From Lepidodermella squamata (Eukaryota > Gastrotricha): a stretch of 64,000 nt of DNA. Both the position numbers and the translations under genes were made by a program. Below, one piece after another: positions 25,230 to 38,361 of this stretch. Location: positions 1,674,001-1,738,000 of the forward strand of contig JBLDXI010000042.1 of the NCBI GenBank assembly GCA_047495785.1. The letters run 5' to 3'. Under the pieces are notes generated by a model. The model searched no databases. It had not been told where the DNA came from and saw only the letters and a list, made by a program, of their open reading frames with translations. Every line of letters starts with the position of its first letter. Position 1 is the first letter of the stretch.

Positions 25230-26699
25230 AAAAGCACTGGGTCGGGAGCCAGACACGGTCTTTTAACAAGGGAAAGCTATAGCGAGGGCTGTAATTGAAT
25301 GCAGAAGCTAAAAATAGACCGTTTCTACGCCTTAAGACAGTTGCCATGCCAACGCGCAGAAAGAGACGGACACGGATTACGTGTCATTACAAATCTCGTT
25401 TGCTGAAGGCTGTGAAACAATAACACTATGAATCATAAGTTCCGCGCCAAGTTTTTATTCTTATTTGCCAGGGCGGTTTCGATTTGACTGGTTGGCCTTG
25501 TTTTTTTACTCTGATTTTAAGTCCTGCCTGGGGCTAACGAACTCAGAATAAAAAAAACCTGGAATCTCATTATTTCAATTTACTTCAAAAATGCCCAGCT
25601 CGTCCGATTTCGCAAACAAATTTCATTTGAAATCACAGCTTAAAAGATCAACCACCGTGGTCAAGATTTACCAGAATACTTCTGAATAAATCACCAGCAA
25701 ATTCAGCCTAACATTCTCAAGACAATTCAGTGTTCAATTCAGAACTCATGCTTCGCCTAAAATTCGTAGAATTTTTTAAGAAACAATATGATAAAATTTG
25801 AATAATTTGAAACAATTGGGATGAAAAATGTATTTTCGATAATTTGTTCGCGGTTAACCTGACTTTTTCTTTTTTAAATTCTTCTCAGGCGTGATCTCGT
25901 TTTCATTCGACTGGCCTATTAGGATCAGAGCAAGGTAAAAACTCGGGCAGAAGCTCCCGCCGCCCCTCCTCGGGATGTTGCGATTTTCAAAGTCAAAATC
26001 GAATGATTAAAAGTTGTGAAAAAAACCCGTAAAATTGCCAAGGCGTAGAGCAATGAAATCGTAGAGTTTTGGCAGCCAGTTTCATGTTAGATCAGGCCTA
26101 TCGACTATCGAAAATCGGCTAATAATTCCAATAACTCAGGACAACTAGAACGAATGAAAGCGACCTAACTTTATGAGAATAAATCCATGCATCGAAATTA
26201 AAATAAATCGTAAAACCAGGACGCGATTCTTCATGATGACGCAACACAGCCGGGAACAAAATTGGGAAAACTGAAGTTTCAGTTTCCTTAAAAAAATCAC
26301 GATTTATATCCTAATTTGATCATGCTAATAATGCTGGTAAATTTCAAGAGATTTTCTGGCCGGTAAAAACGTAAAAATTGAAAAATCAGGGCAATTCAGA
26401 TGAGTCTTTTAGTTGATCAGCAATTGACCTGAGGAAAAATCTGCAAATCAAGGAGAAGATTGACGGGCATTTTTATAGTTAGTGAAATGAATTGCTGATT
26501 TTGTCTGATAAACTGGCGTAATTTCTGATGGAAAAGTTTAACAAAAAAGCAAGACGACTCGCAGCGCGACTTGAGTGGCAGCTAATCCACACACTCTGTT
26601 GCATAATCACAGCCATTTCAAAGGCACAAGAACAGCTTAATGCACTGATGATCTTTCAACTCGTTTGAACTAAACTTGAAATAAATGGATCTCTCAAAA
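25230..26699. other. Non-coding, repeat-like DNA
   Basis: No open reading frame with codon structure, no RNA gene or clear inverted repeat that I can support; probably old transposon remnants. Confidence 0.3.
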
Positions 26700-27058
26700 C
26701 CACGACAACGCGCCGCTAGGTTTCTAGGAACGCTTTATTATTTTAATTTTTCACGCTTAATTTTTTCAATTTCAATTTTTTTCAATTTTCTTGTTTTATT
26801 CAAAAATCCGTTCAAGTTTTTTCTTCTGCCAGCCCGAGGGCACCAAGCATATTTACAATTGTAGTTTCTTTACATTTTTTTGTGGAACGGGGAAAAACAA
26901 AGGTATTCTAGATTAACATATGGTATAAGTATATATAATTACAATTAATAGATAAGTGGAATTTCACAAAAACATATAATTCTACTTCGAAGTAATCGAC
27001 TCCAAAAGAGAGGTTCACAGAGGTATACGAGAGCGTCATAGCGAGATAAAGTTGAGAT

Positions 27059-29095
27059 TCACTTAGGATATACATAGTTTTTGTAATCATTTCGCCATTT
27101 AAGAGCTAATTTCAAAATGGAGGATAGGTTCAAGTCGTTTTGGCTATTGCAATCACGAAGTGCAGTTATTAGAAGGTTAACATGATTGATTTTATCTCTA
27201 AAGTTAGAAGTACAATGATTAGTTTCAGGACAGTGAAGGATAAGATGGAGTAGAAGATTGAGAGGTTCAAGGGATTGCACGTTACAATAGATGCATTTTA
27301 GTTCGCCCATGACGTATTGAAAAGGTTTAAATAGGGAGTTTGTTCGAATTTTGGCTAGGGTTTGGGAGTCTTTAATGTCAAAAATCTCAAAATATTCGGA
27401 CCACCGAGAAAAAAGCTTATCGCAGTATAGGTTTTGGTTGCAATAGAAAGCGGTTAGGTTACCCAAGATTTTGTTTTTGTCTTTTGAGATAAGAAAATTC
27501 TTGTATTCCTCAATGATTTGTGCGACCTCGTTTTCAGAGGCGTCAAACATGCGTTCAAAATTGTCCTTGGCGATTTCAACTTTGAGATTTTTATACACGT
27601 GACGGCAAAGTCTGTCATTATTCTCGAGTACTTTGAAGCTATCTTGCAATAAAGCGTTATTAGTTCGAAATTTAATGGAAAAATAATATTTTAAGGCTGT
27701 TATCAATAGAGTTATAAATGGTGGCTCGATATAGTATTCTCGGAGCACCAACTCGTTCCTCGCACTACTCGGTAGGTTAAGAACTGTTTTTGAAAATAAT
27801 AAATTTATCTGAGGCATGGAGCTGCGAAGCTTGAAGCCCCATAGGCCTGCTCCAAACGTCATATGACTGATCGCGTACGAGTTGTATAAAACTCTGTATG
27901 TATTGGCTGGAAAATAATTTTTGTAGGGTCTCAGCATTTCTGGTAGTTGCGAAATTATTCGTTTGACCTTGGCTGTTGCGCTTTCGGAGCATCGTCGAAA
28001 ACTCAGATTGTGGGTGAGTAGAATGCCCAGATATTTAAATTCAGAGACTTGCTCAATTTTAGTACCATTTATTTTAAATTCGAAGTCAGCGGGGGTATAA
28101 GTACTGCCGCGGTGAAAACACATGACCTTTGTCTTTTCTACGTTGATTTTCAGACCATTTTCTCTAGCAAATTTTTCCACTGCATTCAGCAGATTTTGTA
28201 GCTCCTGCGGCGATTTCGCTAATAAAACAAGGTCGTCCGCATATAATAGACATATAACAGATAATGAAAAAAGTGAGAGACCTGCTGATGTCTCAGCTAG
28301 CTGTGGTAGTAAATCATCAATGAAGAGACAAAATAATAAAGGCGAAATTGGGTCGCCCTGCCTCACGCCGATATTATTCTCGAGTATGCTATCACGTTTG
28401 AGCTTGTTTTTGTACCGAAGTATTAGTGAATTATTACTATACATTTCATTTATTATACGTCTGAAGAGTGGCGAGGTTCCTCTTTTCTCTAGCTTCTCCG
28501 ATAACAACGGCCGATTGATGGTGTCGAAAGCACTAGAAAAATCTATGAATGCTACGCATGGTTTTTTGTCTATGTGCTTAGCTAAAACCGTGTACAATAC
28601 AGTCGTTCTATCAGTACCGGATAGACCTTCTTGGAATCCAAACTGGGAAGGATCCAATTTACGTTTTTCATTCATTAATAACCATTTTCTAAGCCGTCTG
28701 TCTAATAAAGATGAGAATAATTTACAAAAGACTGATAGAAGAGAAATAGGGCGATAATTTTTTGGGTCACGCTTATCATTCTTCTTGTAAATGGGGACTA
28801 AAACTGCACGTTTCCAGGCTTTTGGGTATTCGCCTGTGTTGTAAATTGTAGTGAACAGCTTGGCCAAAAAAGGGTATAGCCATGTCTCACATTCCTTCAT
28901 TTTTAAACATCTGTAATCTACTAGATCAATTCCCGGCGAGGAGTTAGAATTTGCGGCGTCTATGCATTCTTTGATTTCAGAGACTGAAAAGGGTCTGTCC
29001 AAAATTATATCGGAGTATTCGATGCTTTGAGTACTATGTTTCGATTTAGGCTGTTCCTCTGGCTTTTTATAAAATACTTCTTTAAAAAATAATTT
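27059..29095 (-). mobile_element. 5'-truncated LINE (non-LTR retrotransposon) reverse transcriptase
   Basis: About 675 open codons cover the reverse transcriptase and C-terminal region. RT blocks are visible in order: YKKNDKRDPKNYRPISLL, SQFGFQEG, AFIDFSSAFDTI (catalytic Asp), GVRQGDPISPLLF and the YADD box. A Cys/His knuckle (CIYCNVQSLEPLNLLLHLILH) closes the protein. The frame meets a stop at 29096-29098, and there is no endonuclease or gag-like ORF upstream, so the copy is 5'-truncated at about 29.1 kb as usual for LINEs. The RT is not interrupted, pointing to a recent insertion. The clade (CR1/Jockey-like) is not resolved. Confidence 0.88.
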
Positions 29096-29239
29096 TTAAA
29101 TCTATCAAAAAATTATAATTTGTTTAATTAAAAATTTACAACTAATTTATTTAGCAGGGTCCAAAATTACGGTCTACAAACGAGGGAGTTCTTTTAAGGA
29201 GGGTGCCACTAACGAGGGAGCACTGTAGTGAATTCGAAG

Positions 29240-29840
29240 AACAAACAGCGAAGAAGAATAGCCTTTGGCATTCAATGTTGAGGTCTGAAATACCAGCATT
29301 TCTTCATCAATGTATAAACGGAAAACAACTCAAACGCAACCTAGAATTAGCTTCCCAGGAAATCTGATAAAGAAGCCGAATGATTCATTGAGTGGACTAT
29401 GGACTGTGACTATGGACATGCCATTTTCATTTATTAACAGGGTAAAAGACATATTGGCATATCGAGATTTTTTTTGTACAACCATATTCAAACTCAGGCA
29501 AGGTTTAACGTGTTGAATTATTCTGAAAATCGATCTTAATCTAATTTCGATGACAATTTTTCTCGATCGCAGATCGCGATTTGAAGGGGTCAAGTTTGTA
29601 ATAAACCGAATAATTGACGTGATCCACAAGATCTTCAGATCTTCAGGAATCATTGGTGAATCTTCACTCACGTTGACGAATCAGAAACAATTTTCAGCTG
29701 TTAATCCATCCGTTAGATTTTCACGCTAATTGTTGGTACACTAGAAAATGAATGATTGCAATTTTTAATCTCAAATCAGACACGTATGTCTTAGTTTTTT
29801 TATTAAATTTCATTGATCGGTCTCATGAGCAGGTCACTGG
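29240..29840. other. Spacer upstream of astacin 1
   Basis: No supportable gene; short ORFs on both strands lack homology or splice context. Confidence 0.3.
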
Positions 29841-29842
29841 CG

Positions 29843-29868
29843 GCACGCGTTTGGTCCCACGTTAAAAA
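29843..29868 (+). promoter_or_regulatory. Conserved upstream element of astacin 1
   Basis: GGCACGCGTTTGGTCCCACG is matched by GGCACACGTTTGGCCTCACG at 43958-43977 upstream of the paralogous astacin. Conservation in otherwise diverged flanking DNA suggests a promoter site; here it lies about 60 bp before the ATG. Confidence 0.4.
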
Positions 29869-29924
29869 CCGAAAACTTGACCTAACACATTCATTTTATT
29901 GAATTTATTTTATTTTTTGCATCA

Positions 29925-32900
29925 ATGAAACTAGCTCTCGTACTACTTGTCAGCTTCATTGCGAATTCCCAAGGGATAGTAAGTGGCTTCTAACAAGTTA
30001 GCTATTTCGTGTTTAAAGGCATTTGGTTTCTAGGACCCCGAGCTTGAAGATGTACTCAGGCAATTAAGTGATGCGATCCGTGCGAACAACGGCCTTCCAC
30101 CGGTAATTTTTTCGAAAATAACTCCTGTTAAAATTGTAATGGCTTTTATTTTATTTTCAAGGCCGGCCATAGTGTCCCACTGAAGTTATGCGGCATTCCA
30201 GATCTGAAAACCGCGAAAGCAAAGCTGAGGCGACAGCGAGGCAATGATGATGGTAATGAGCCATTTCTTGCCGGCGTGAACTCAAAAGCCAATTTATGGA
30301 CTTTCCCCATCCGATACAAACTCGAAGATACATACAGTAAGTCTAACAGCCATCTTTATTTTTTCCTTGTCTTGTTTTCAAGACTATTACAGCGGTTTTC
30401 AATTTTGAGGTCCAATTTCGATATTTATTATCCACTGGGTTTTTGGAGGCTCTAAAGTTGTCTTGTTTATTTCTTGTTTTAAAGCCTTCCGCTTTTTATG
30501 AGACAGTTGATTTTTCCAAATTGTTCCCTTTTTAGCGTAAAATGAATAGGAATGCATGTAAATTTGGCCAATTTCCTTGAATTTTCAGATTTTGAATTTT
30601 GATTTGATATTTTGTACCACCATTTTATGATAACGATTCAAGTGATTTCAAAGCATCGGTGAGGCAACAAAAGTCAAATTTGTTATCATTTTATTTTCCA
30701 CCTTAATCCGGATTTTTTAATAAAAAAAAGGTGCTGATCAAAAAGCAATCATCCGCGCAGGTCTTGATCGCTGGGAACAGCTTACATGTGCCCGCTTTGT
30801 CGAAGATCCTACTCTGTCGAAAAATAAGACTGGCCTCAATGTCTTCAAAGGATCTGGGTACGTCTTACGTCCATTTTTCATATTATTTTCTTGACCAACC
30901 CAACATCTTAACCCAACTAGGTGCTGGTCGTGGATTGGGATGTTGAATGCTGGACAACTGCAAGATGTGTCTCTGAGTGACAGCTGCATGGAGGTATCTA
31001 TCGCTTCCTTCTAAAGCTGTTTTCCATTTAAAAGCATGGACCATTATAGGAAATCACTGTAGCCCACGAAATCGGCCACGCTCTGGGAATGGTTTGGTTT
31101 CTTTTGAACTAGAGATAAAGTTCGTAACCTTTATCTTTTCAGGAACACGAGCAATCAAGAACAGATCGTGATAGCTATGTCCGAATTAACTATAAAAATA
31201 TCATACCGTAAGTTTTGATTAAAGCTATGTTAGAACTGGCAATCACCGTAATGACTAACATCTGGTGTTTGATTTCAGCGGCTATGAATACAACTTTGAC
31301 ATTGCCTTGAACGATGAGAATTACAACGTGCCGTATACTTACGATTCAATCATGCACTATGCCTGGGACAGTTTCGCCAGCACCCAAGGTGTGCGAACCA
31401 TCGAACCTTTTGATAAGCGATTCCTATTCACGCTTCATCAGTATAACTATATCGCTTTCGGAGATGCGAAAAGGGTTAATATACGGTATAATTGCGGTGA
31501 GTGAATTTCATTTTCCGGCTTCATGCTTCATTATGCGATTTTTCGGCTTTTCGAGTCTACTACTAATTCCCGAATTCTCATAGCTAGAAATTGTAATTAT
31601 AATTTTCTAAACCCCAATTTAGCCAGAGTCCAGAATTTATCTGGCCAATTTATCTGTGGGTTTTTGGAGTTTTCTCAACCTGGACGCTGGACCTTTAGCT
31701 TTAGAGGTACCCCACGCTGTGTCGATCTTGCCAGTTGAAATAGCATGCGATGCCAAGCTATTAAAATGGAAGGGATCTTCTGGCTGCAAGTTCAAGCTCC
31801 TAAATCCTAAATTGAATATGTGGCCTTCAAATGATGGAATTTGAGCAAAATTCTATCACTGTCCAATTTTCTAGACCAATTTGAGCCTTAATTTGCTGTT
31901 AACTCTTTTGTTAACGAAAAATTCGTTTTTGTCTGAATTATATTTCAGATTTTGTTCGAATTTTAAAGATATTCCGAATTAATTATTTCGTGTTAATTTT
32001 GTTGTTCGAACTTCCCAAATTTGGATGTTTGTTATTTCGAATTTTTAATTGATGATAATTCTCAGCTTCGGAATTCTCCCAAGATAATTTTCAATTCTCG
32101 GTTTTTAGTCGAAACTTCATGCGATGGCAAGCCACTAGCACAACCTTGTCAGAATGGAGGTTATCAAAATCCGAATGACTGCTCCAAGTGCCTATGCCCA
32201 GATGGTCTAGGTGGCGATTACTGTCAGACATATGGCACATACAAAGGCCCAGTTCGATGCGGCGGTTACGTCGATATCAAACCTTGCGGCTACACTTCGA
32301 TCACATCACCAGGCTACCCGAAACAGTACAACAAAGATTCGGCTTGCAACTGGTGGATTAGAGCGGTAATTTCTCTATACTTCTCTATCGATCGCTTAAC
32401 CTTCGTTTACGATTTCAGCCTGCTGGATCTAGTTTGGTCTTTGCCTTTGAAAAAACACCCGAGCTTCCAATCGATAGATTCAGTAAGAAGGTGTAATTCG
32501 AAAAAATTCTTAATAACTCGGATGGTGTTTTCAGGTGGGAGAAGTTGCGGAGATTACGTTTCGATTCGCGGCATCAGCGATGTCGATAGATCAGCAATGA
32601 GGTTCTGGTTGATAACCTGGTCTTTGGCTGGTATATTGCTCTTTTTCCACAGATTTTGCACTGCGAGCGTTTCCAATGGTCGCATGTACTCAACTAACGA
32701 CAATCAAGCAATTGTCACATTCGGAACTCAAGGCTCCTCGCGAGGCAATATTGGGTTCAATTTGACCATCTACGCAACGTGCCCAGGTACAACGGCCAGC
32801 TCGCTAACCAAGGAATGCCGAATAACAGAGAGCGGCCGAGACTATGAAGGCCTGGGTGTTACTGTATCTTTGACGGGTCAGTCCTGCATGCCGTGGTCTA

Positions 32901-34672
32901 GCAGATCGAATGTGAAAGACCTGCGACTTCCAATGGGCGACGTTGCTGCGTCTGGGAAAGCTTGTCGTGCTTTCAATAATGAGGACAGGCCTGTGTGTTA
33001 TGTTGCCTCAAACGCTTATAGCCCTTGCCGACTCGTCACTAAATGCCCAACTAGTAAGTGTTTTACAGCCGCCATTTAGGGCCTCTTTTCCTAATCGCAA
33101 TTCGTGAAAGCTCGTAGGTTGCCCAAAACCTTAACTTGATATAGAAAAGGGTAGTTTTTCTAGTTTGGTTACAGTGATCCTACCGAGAAACCTTTTTCGA
33201 TCCCTGACAGCTCGAGGATCAAAGATCGCACCCTGGGTTGAAGGTTTCCAACCTATCTCTTCTTTCTTCGGTACCTTGGGTACCAACCCCCTAAGCAACC
33301 TTAAGCAAATAGAGTAGCGTTATCGGTTCTCCCTGTTTCATGCCAAACTAAGCAACTCCTGTTTTCATCAAGCTTTCTGTAGCAATGCGTGCCAGAACGG
33401 TGGGAAATGTGTTGGCGTGGAGGTTTGCAGTTGTCCAACTGGTTGGACCGGCAAAACCTGCACAACTCCATCGATTGCACCCTTCGACATACCAATCTCA
33501 ACGCCGTATGTGCGATGCTTTCTGAAAAGCAGTGGCGACCTATCGGCCTGTCGGTTGGCCGACAGCTGCCGAGAGTTCGAGTACTCGGTAGATTAACTAC
33601 AAAAATTGTGGAAATTATCGATTTGAAAAATGTGATTTTTCATTCAAGGACGGTCGAATTTTTTCCAGCTATCAATCTTGCGAGAGAGGCGTGAGTAATA
33701 GCTTGTTGTTCATAATCTGAGAATTGTCGGCTTCTGAAAACAGGCTGTAAGCTATTGCTTTTCCCCTGCAACTGCCGAGTTCACCTGCCGCTTCGGGAAT
33801 TGCAAAAATGAGGAAACACGGGTAACATTTTAATGTCATCGCTAAATCCGATATAATTCAATCGATTTTATTCTTATTTTCAGATAAAAATATTTTCGAA
33901 ATCGCGATTTTTCGCCGGTGAGAATTTTATGGCATGCCGCAATTTGGCTTCGCCGGTAACAAATTTCCCGATTTACTGAAACTCAGTAAAACATTTTTTC
34001 TCTCCAGATGAAATACTATCGTTGGTCCAGCTCGAATTTCACGAAAATCGCCTGCCGACCCACGAGAGGCCATAAGCCTGGAGAGGTTACTTCAAATTCG
34101 ATCATCAATGTCCTTGCTCACGTTTGCCTTGCAGGTCCTAGATGGCATTTACTCAGATCGGGCTAGTTGCCTCACCAGTATGCAAGGATCCAGATTTTCC
34201 AGATCCAAATGACTTTCTATTTTCAGATACAATTGCTGACCAGCCTGTGGTGCGTTGCTACAAGAAATCGAATGGAAATTTCGAAACATGCCGACCCGTT
34301 TGCCAGAATGACGAATTCCAGGTATAATTTTGCCGAATTTTCCGCAAATTAATTTAACTGAGATTTTAGAATGAGCCGAAGTATGTCTTCAAGGACTTGG
34401 CTATTTGTCTGAAAGGGGTAAGATTTTTCCGCATAAATATCTGCGAATTTACTCGAATTTTCGAATTGTCAGGGAGCAAGGCTGTGTAAGCGTAATCGCA
34501 AGCAAAATTACTGCACGGGTTCAAATAAATCGTGCAAAAAACAAGTAAATCCATTAATTCTTCAATATTCTCTGTAATTGTGTATTATTTCAATTTTCGA
34601 TAGATCAGAATTTTCGGATCATCCGAGCTGTTTGCCGACAATCTTGCAGCGTGCAAAGCAGCCAACATTTGA
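29925..34672 (+). CDS. Astacin metalloprotease 1: signal, astacin, EGF, CUB, kringle, EGF, four-Cys modules
   Basis: About 20 exons, introns mostly 45-100 nt. Exon 1 (29925-29978) encodes a signal peptide (MKLALVLLVSFIANSQG). The catalytic domain has the full zinc motif HEIGHALGMEHEQ (split by an intron at 31092) and the Met-turn SIMHY (about 31351). Exon 32109-32365 carries an EGF-like repeat (CQNGGYQNPNDCSKCLC) and the start of a CUB domain that ends near 32790. Then comes a kringle-like domain (TGQSCMPWSS, CRAFNNEDRPVCYV), a second EGF (33373 onward, CQNGGKC), and about five four-cysteine modules ending in FADNLAACKAANI. Secreted protease, probably acting on matrix or cuticle. The third module (34009-34160) has lost several cysteines kept in the paralogue at 44.7-49.1 kb. 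Confidence 0.85.
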
Positions 34673-34889
34673 AGATGACTTAAATGTTGGTGGCAACGAA
34701 ATGAACATGACATTATTAAGGACGTTTTTGTGATTTCCTTGAAGATTGAAGATGTACTCACCTGATTGTAAAATACAAAAATCCTATTTATTTTTCGATT
34801 ATTTAATGAATCATCTCTGATCTCATTGCGGAGAGGATTTGTGTTTGGAGAGTTGAATAAAGAGAAATTTCGAAATATGAAAAAGAACA
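34673..34889. other. 3' flank of astacin 1
   Basis: AT-rich sequence ending at the transposon terminus; no gene. Confidence 0.3.
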
Positions 34890-34938
34890 TATCGTTCACG
34901 TCGCGGAAGAACTCGCACTTCGGTTTTTTTTTCTGATT

Positions 34939-35219
34939 ACAGTACTGTCTTGTACAGCTTCGTTGACTGTATTTTTCGTACAGCGCATCTCGACAGTATT
35001 TTTTGTACGGTATTACAGCTGTAGTATTTGTACAGTAAATCCCGGCCGTACATTAGCATACTGTAATCACACTGTACTGACAAGTACTGCCAAATGCCGT
35101 AGTTATTAGTACTGTCGAGTGTACTGTACATAGATGTACGGCAAATGACTGTATTTGACATGTACAGCTGGGGCTGCTGTACAGCAATCTACGGTTAATT
35201 ACAGTATAGAGGCTGTACA
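34939..35219. repeat. Left subterminal array of TACAGT-type motifs
   Basis: Within 280 bp the words TACAGT, ACTGTA, TGTACAG and GTACGG occur dozens of times on both strands, spaced roughly 10-20 bp. The same array is mirrored at the right end of the transposon. Probable transposase-binding sites. Confidence 0.7.
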
Positions 35220-35497
35220 GTTAAAATCGTTGAATATATATCATAATATATCAAAGTATGAATGGCTACTGATAAATGGCGGCTATAATCGATAGTGTGA
35301 TGAACGCGTTTGTATATTGCAACTCATGCTCGGTTTTGAATCGTTTCAGAGGCTGGTATTTTTGTTCGGGAAGCCGGCTATACTTCATGGCGGCGACAAA
35401 TGAGCTAGTGACAAATTAGACGCACATCATTATTTTAGCGTACAGAAATTTCTTTTATTTTGGAATAATCACGTCAAATCACACGCCAAATTGAAGA

Positions 35498-37721
35498 TCA
35501 ATCAAAATCAGAATCATATTCCATTATATTTTGGCGCTTTCCGAAGTTATTAAATATTGCTCGGTACTCATTCGGCTTTCCATTCCACATTTTATAGGGC
35601 AAGTTAAGAATGTAATCAGAGTGTCGCAGCGGAATAATTTCGGCCCTTAACATTTGCAACAGATCAGCCTTTAAGCTATAAGATATCGCCAGGGGGCTGG
35701 TCATTGCCAGAGTAGGTGCACCAGCCGGAATGCTCTTTTTGGCTTGCGTTGATAGGGAGTAAGTCTTCCAGGGCCATAAGGATTCGTATCCGTCACGAAC
35801 GCGTAGGGTGGATGGGTGCCCCTTTTCGTACCAAAACCAAACCCCTTCAGACCAGGGTAGATAGTCACTCTGGGTGGATGGACGCTCACCAATGCCGAAG
35901 AAGTCGCGATTCGAATTGTTAGTCGACTTCCAATTCTTTGGCTTTCTGAGTTTTGCGGTGAAGTTCGGCTCACCGTGAAAATTGAGCATTTGATCCCAGG
36001 TCAAGTTGTGAATTATGAATGGCTGAGAGGGTCGACATAAACGGGCTATTTCACGCCAATCTTCTGGTACAAATACCTGATGCCGGCTTGCCCTCCTTTC
36101 AATCAGCCTATGTTACTAAAATTCTTGCAAAAACTAAGTAAAATAAAAAATTCTTACGAGTGGCAGCAGTCAACCACCATCATTGTGTGATTTGGCTGAA
36201 AGAATTTATGATGAATCGATTTCAGCGAAGTTTGCCCATTTTGCAACGCAAACATGATGGCATTGGCGAAATATTGACTATGATTTCCAGTCCCATTATC
36301 GGAGTAAACTATCAGCGTCTTGCAGCGCGGATGACTGACCGAAAGATATCTCGTTATGTAGATGAATAGTGCGGACCCTGCTGAGCTGCCGTTTGGATGC
36401 TCCAAGTCAGTTTCATCGGAGAAAAAACAGTAAGCTTCTTTCGATACCATCTCGTATATGACTAGAATAGGTATTTAGAATAAACAGAGATTTAAGAAAT
36501 GTCCAGCGAAAACAATCTTACCGCAATTCCACGTGGTCATTTTCTTGAAATGATAGTTCGCTGGCGTTTGCGAAGGGCTGAGCAATGCTTTTTCGTAGTC
36601 GAGTTGTATGACCACGACTTCGTCTGAATTTTTCGTAGCCATAGAGACGTCAGCGTTACAAGCTCGCCTTGCGGTGTTTTTCATATAAAGATGAACGTGA
36701 AATATTTTTCGCCGTCGCTCATCAATTTTGTTCTCTTTTTCACGCAGCAAAAATTTCCTGCATTTTGAGCATTTATCCTTAACTTGAACGCGAAGAGACA
36801 ACTCGGGATATGCTTCGTGTAAGACTCTTTTGAATGAATTCAAACACAAGGGCGGACAATTATTTAGAATCGGGGTTTTTTCACAAAATTTTAAATATCC
36901 GTCAAACATTTCCTGCTTTGTCATGTTTCCTTCGATGTAAACTTTTTTCGAATTTTTTCTTACGTAGTGACCCGGTGCGCGCTCATAGCTATCGATATAT
37001 CTGTATTTTAAAAAGAACAATTAGTATGGGCGCACATTTCGTGTAACTTTTTATCATCAGACCTGCAGCAATGATCGAATTGCTCATTGGAAATTGCATC
37101 AGGATTTTTCTGAATGCCTCTAGCATCAGGCAAGGCAACCCCCAGTTTTCCAACTTTGTGTTTTAGAGTCCATTCGACGAATCCTCGAGCACTCAAACCG
37201 AGAACGCGATGAAAGAATTTCGAGCAAACTCTTTCTCTGGCGGACCCATCGCCACCAGGTAAGAAAAAGCAGTGATGCAACGACTGCGAAGATCGGGGAT
37301 CCACGCATTTTATAATGAAGTTCCGGCGAGCATCTATGTTGTTCGAGCCGAATTGATCGTACAGGCGGCGCATTTGCTCCTCGGGAAGTTTACTAGCGCA
37401 TTTCTCCTTGCAATGACAAGCAATGTATTCGAAGGGTCGAAGTCGCGGGAAAATTTCGCTTCGCGTCGATTTTGATGTGTTCAAACTTCGAACTGTGCTA
37501 GCTTCAGCACTATCATGTTCATGCAATAGCGAGTCGGATTCCGTCAGATCTGGCCATATAAATTTAGGCAATTTTGAAGCATTTGAAATATCGGTCATGG
37601 CGAATGAAGACACCGTAGTGCTATCATCAGTGCTCGAAGGCAATTCAAGATTGTCCATCATTCGCCCCAGAACACGATCTACAACGGCTAGATCATCGGA
37701 TTCAAAGTCGTCTGATTCCAT
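35498..37721 (-). CDS. Putative DDE transposase of the 5.1-kb transposon
   Basis: Four exons with splice joins near 37062/37006, 36525/36449 and 36163/36110; each join keeps the frame. The N-terminal part has an acidic leader and a Cys-rich segment (CHCKEKCASKLP). The middle has a CSKCRKF knuckle. An RNase H-like pattern follows: Asp in VIQLDYEKAL, Asp in LIVYSDNGTGN, and Glu in the HSLIERR motif formed at the last splice. This D...YSDxxxGxN...HxxIE arrangement belongs to a widespread but little-named invertebrate transposase-like family that I recall only as uncharacterised proteins. The C-terminal exon has a Trp-rich region and an acidic tail. The start codon context and 5' UTR are not resolved. 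Confidence 0.7.
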
Positions 37722-37769
37722 TAGTGTGATATAATACTCTATGAAACAAATGTACAGAGATTAAGGCTT

Positions 37770-38201
37770 TTATTTATCTTCAACTACTCGTTTCTTTTTC
37801 GGAACTTCGTTTTGTTTTGTTCTGTAGTTTTGCTTGGACCAAAAAATTAACTCATTCATTTCTGCATCGGTTGGCTGCTTGGTGGCTTTTTTGCAGCTCC
37901 ACATAAGGTGCCTTCGCAGCACCGAAGAGTCATAAAAGCTGGTTCTACACAGCTTGCACAGCCGCCTATAGCCATTTTGGTGCTTTTTAACACCTACAAA
38001 TCGCCCATACAAGCGACGTTGGGTTTTGGCTTTTGCTGATCTCTGACTTTTCTTCAGAGTCGCACAGTGCTCTAGCCACTCCCGGTGGGTATATCTCGGC
38101 TCAGCTTCCTGCCCATTCGAATGATCTCCATCGTCCTCCATCGGTTCAGCCATCGGTTCTGCCATCGGTTCAGCCATCGGTTCAGCCATCGGTTCAGCCA
38201 T
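37770..38201 (-). CDS. Small zinc-finger protein with MAEP tandem repeat
   Basis: 143 residues from ATG 38201. Five tandem MAEP units (12-bp DNA repeat at about 38140-38200) open the protein. A basic middle is followed by a C2HC-type finger (CKLCRTSFYDSSVLRRHLMWSC) and a Lys-rich tail, which suggests DNA binding. It sits 48 bp upstream of the transposase start region on the same strand, and may be an accessory DNA-binding protein of the transposon. The tandem repeat length may vary between copies. Confidence 0.6.
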   Translation of the reverse strand: MAEPMAEPMAEPMAEPMAEPMEDDGDHSNGQEAEPRYTHREWLEHCATLKKSQRSAKAKTQRRLYGRFVGVKKHQNGYRRLCKLCRTSFYDSSVLRRHLMWSCKKATKQPTDAEMNELIFWSKQNYRTKQNEVPKKKRVVEDK

Positions 38202-38361
38202 CGAAAACAATTGTTAAAATCCTAAAAAATGCGACAGTAACATTATCAACAGAAAAACGTTTTCGAATCATCCTCGCAAATTTAGACCAGCATATAGTAC
38301 GCGTATACCTATACCTATATTCTCGCCTGCAAAAATTGAATTAACAAAGGTATGACTTTAA

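Larger units (their letters stand above)
25215..29225. mobile_element. Pair of pogo/mariner-like termini (TA-CAGTGCTCCCTCG), possibly one 4-kb nested element
   Basis: CAGTGCTCCCTCG follows TA at 25213 and its inverse CGAGGGAGCACTG precedes TA at 29226. Both ends are in the right orientation for one element, and CAGT...CCCTCG termini with TA duplications are typical of pogo/Tigger-like transposons. Between them lie non-coding DNA and a LINE, so the original transposase is gone or the two ends belong to different copies. Confidence 0.45.

Noticed and set aside
28122-28757. Plus-strand 211-codon ORF
   Set aside because: It lies exactly antisense to the conserved reverse-transcriptase core and has no motif of its own.
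34939-35161. Small ORF within the left transposon end
   Set aside because: Composed of the subterminal TACAGT motif array; composition is not protein-like.
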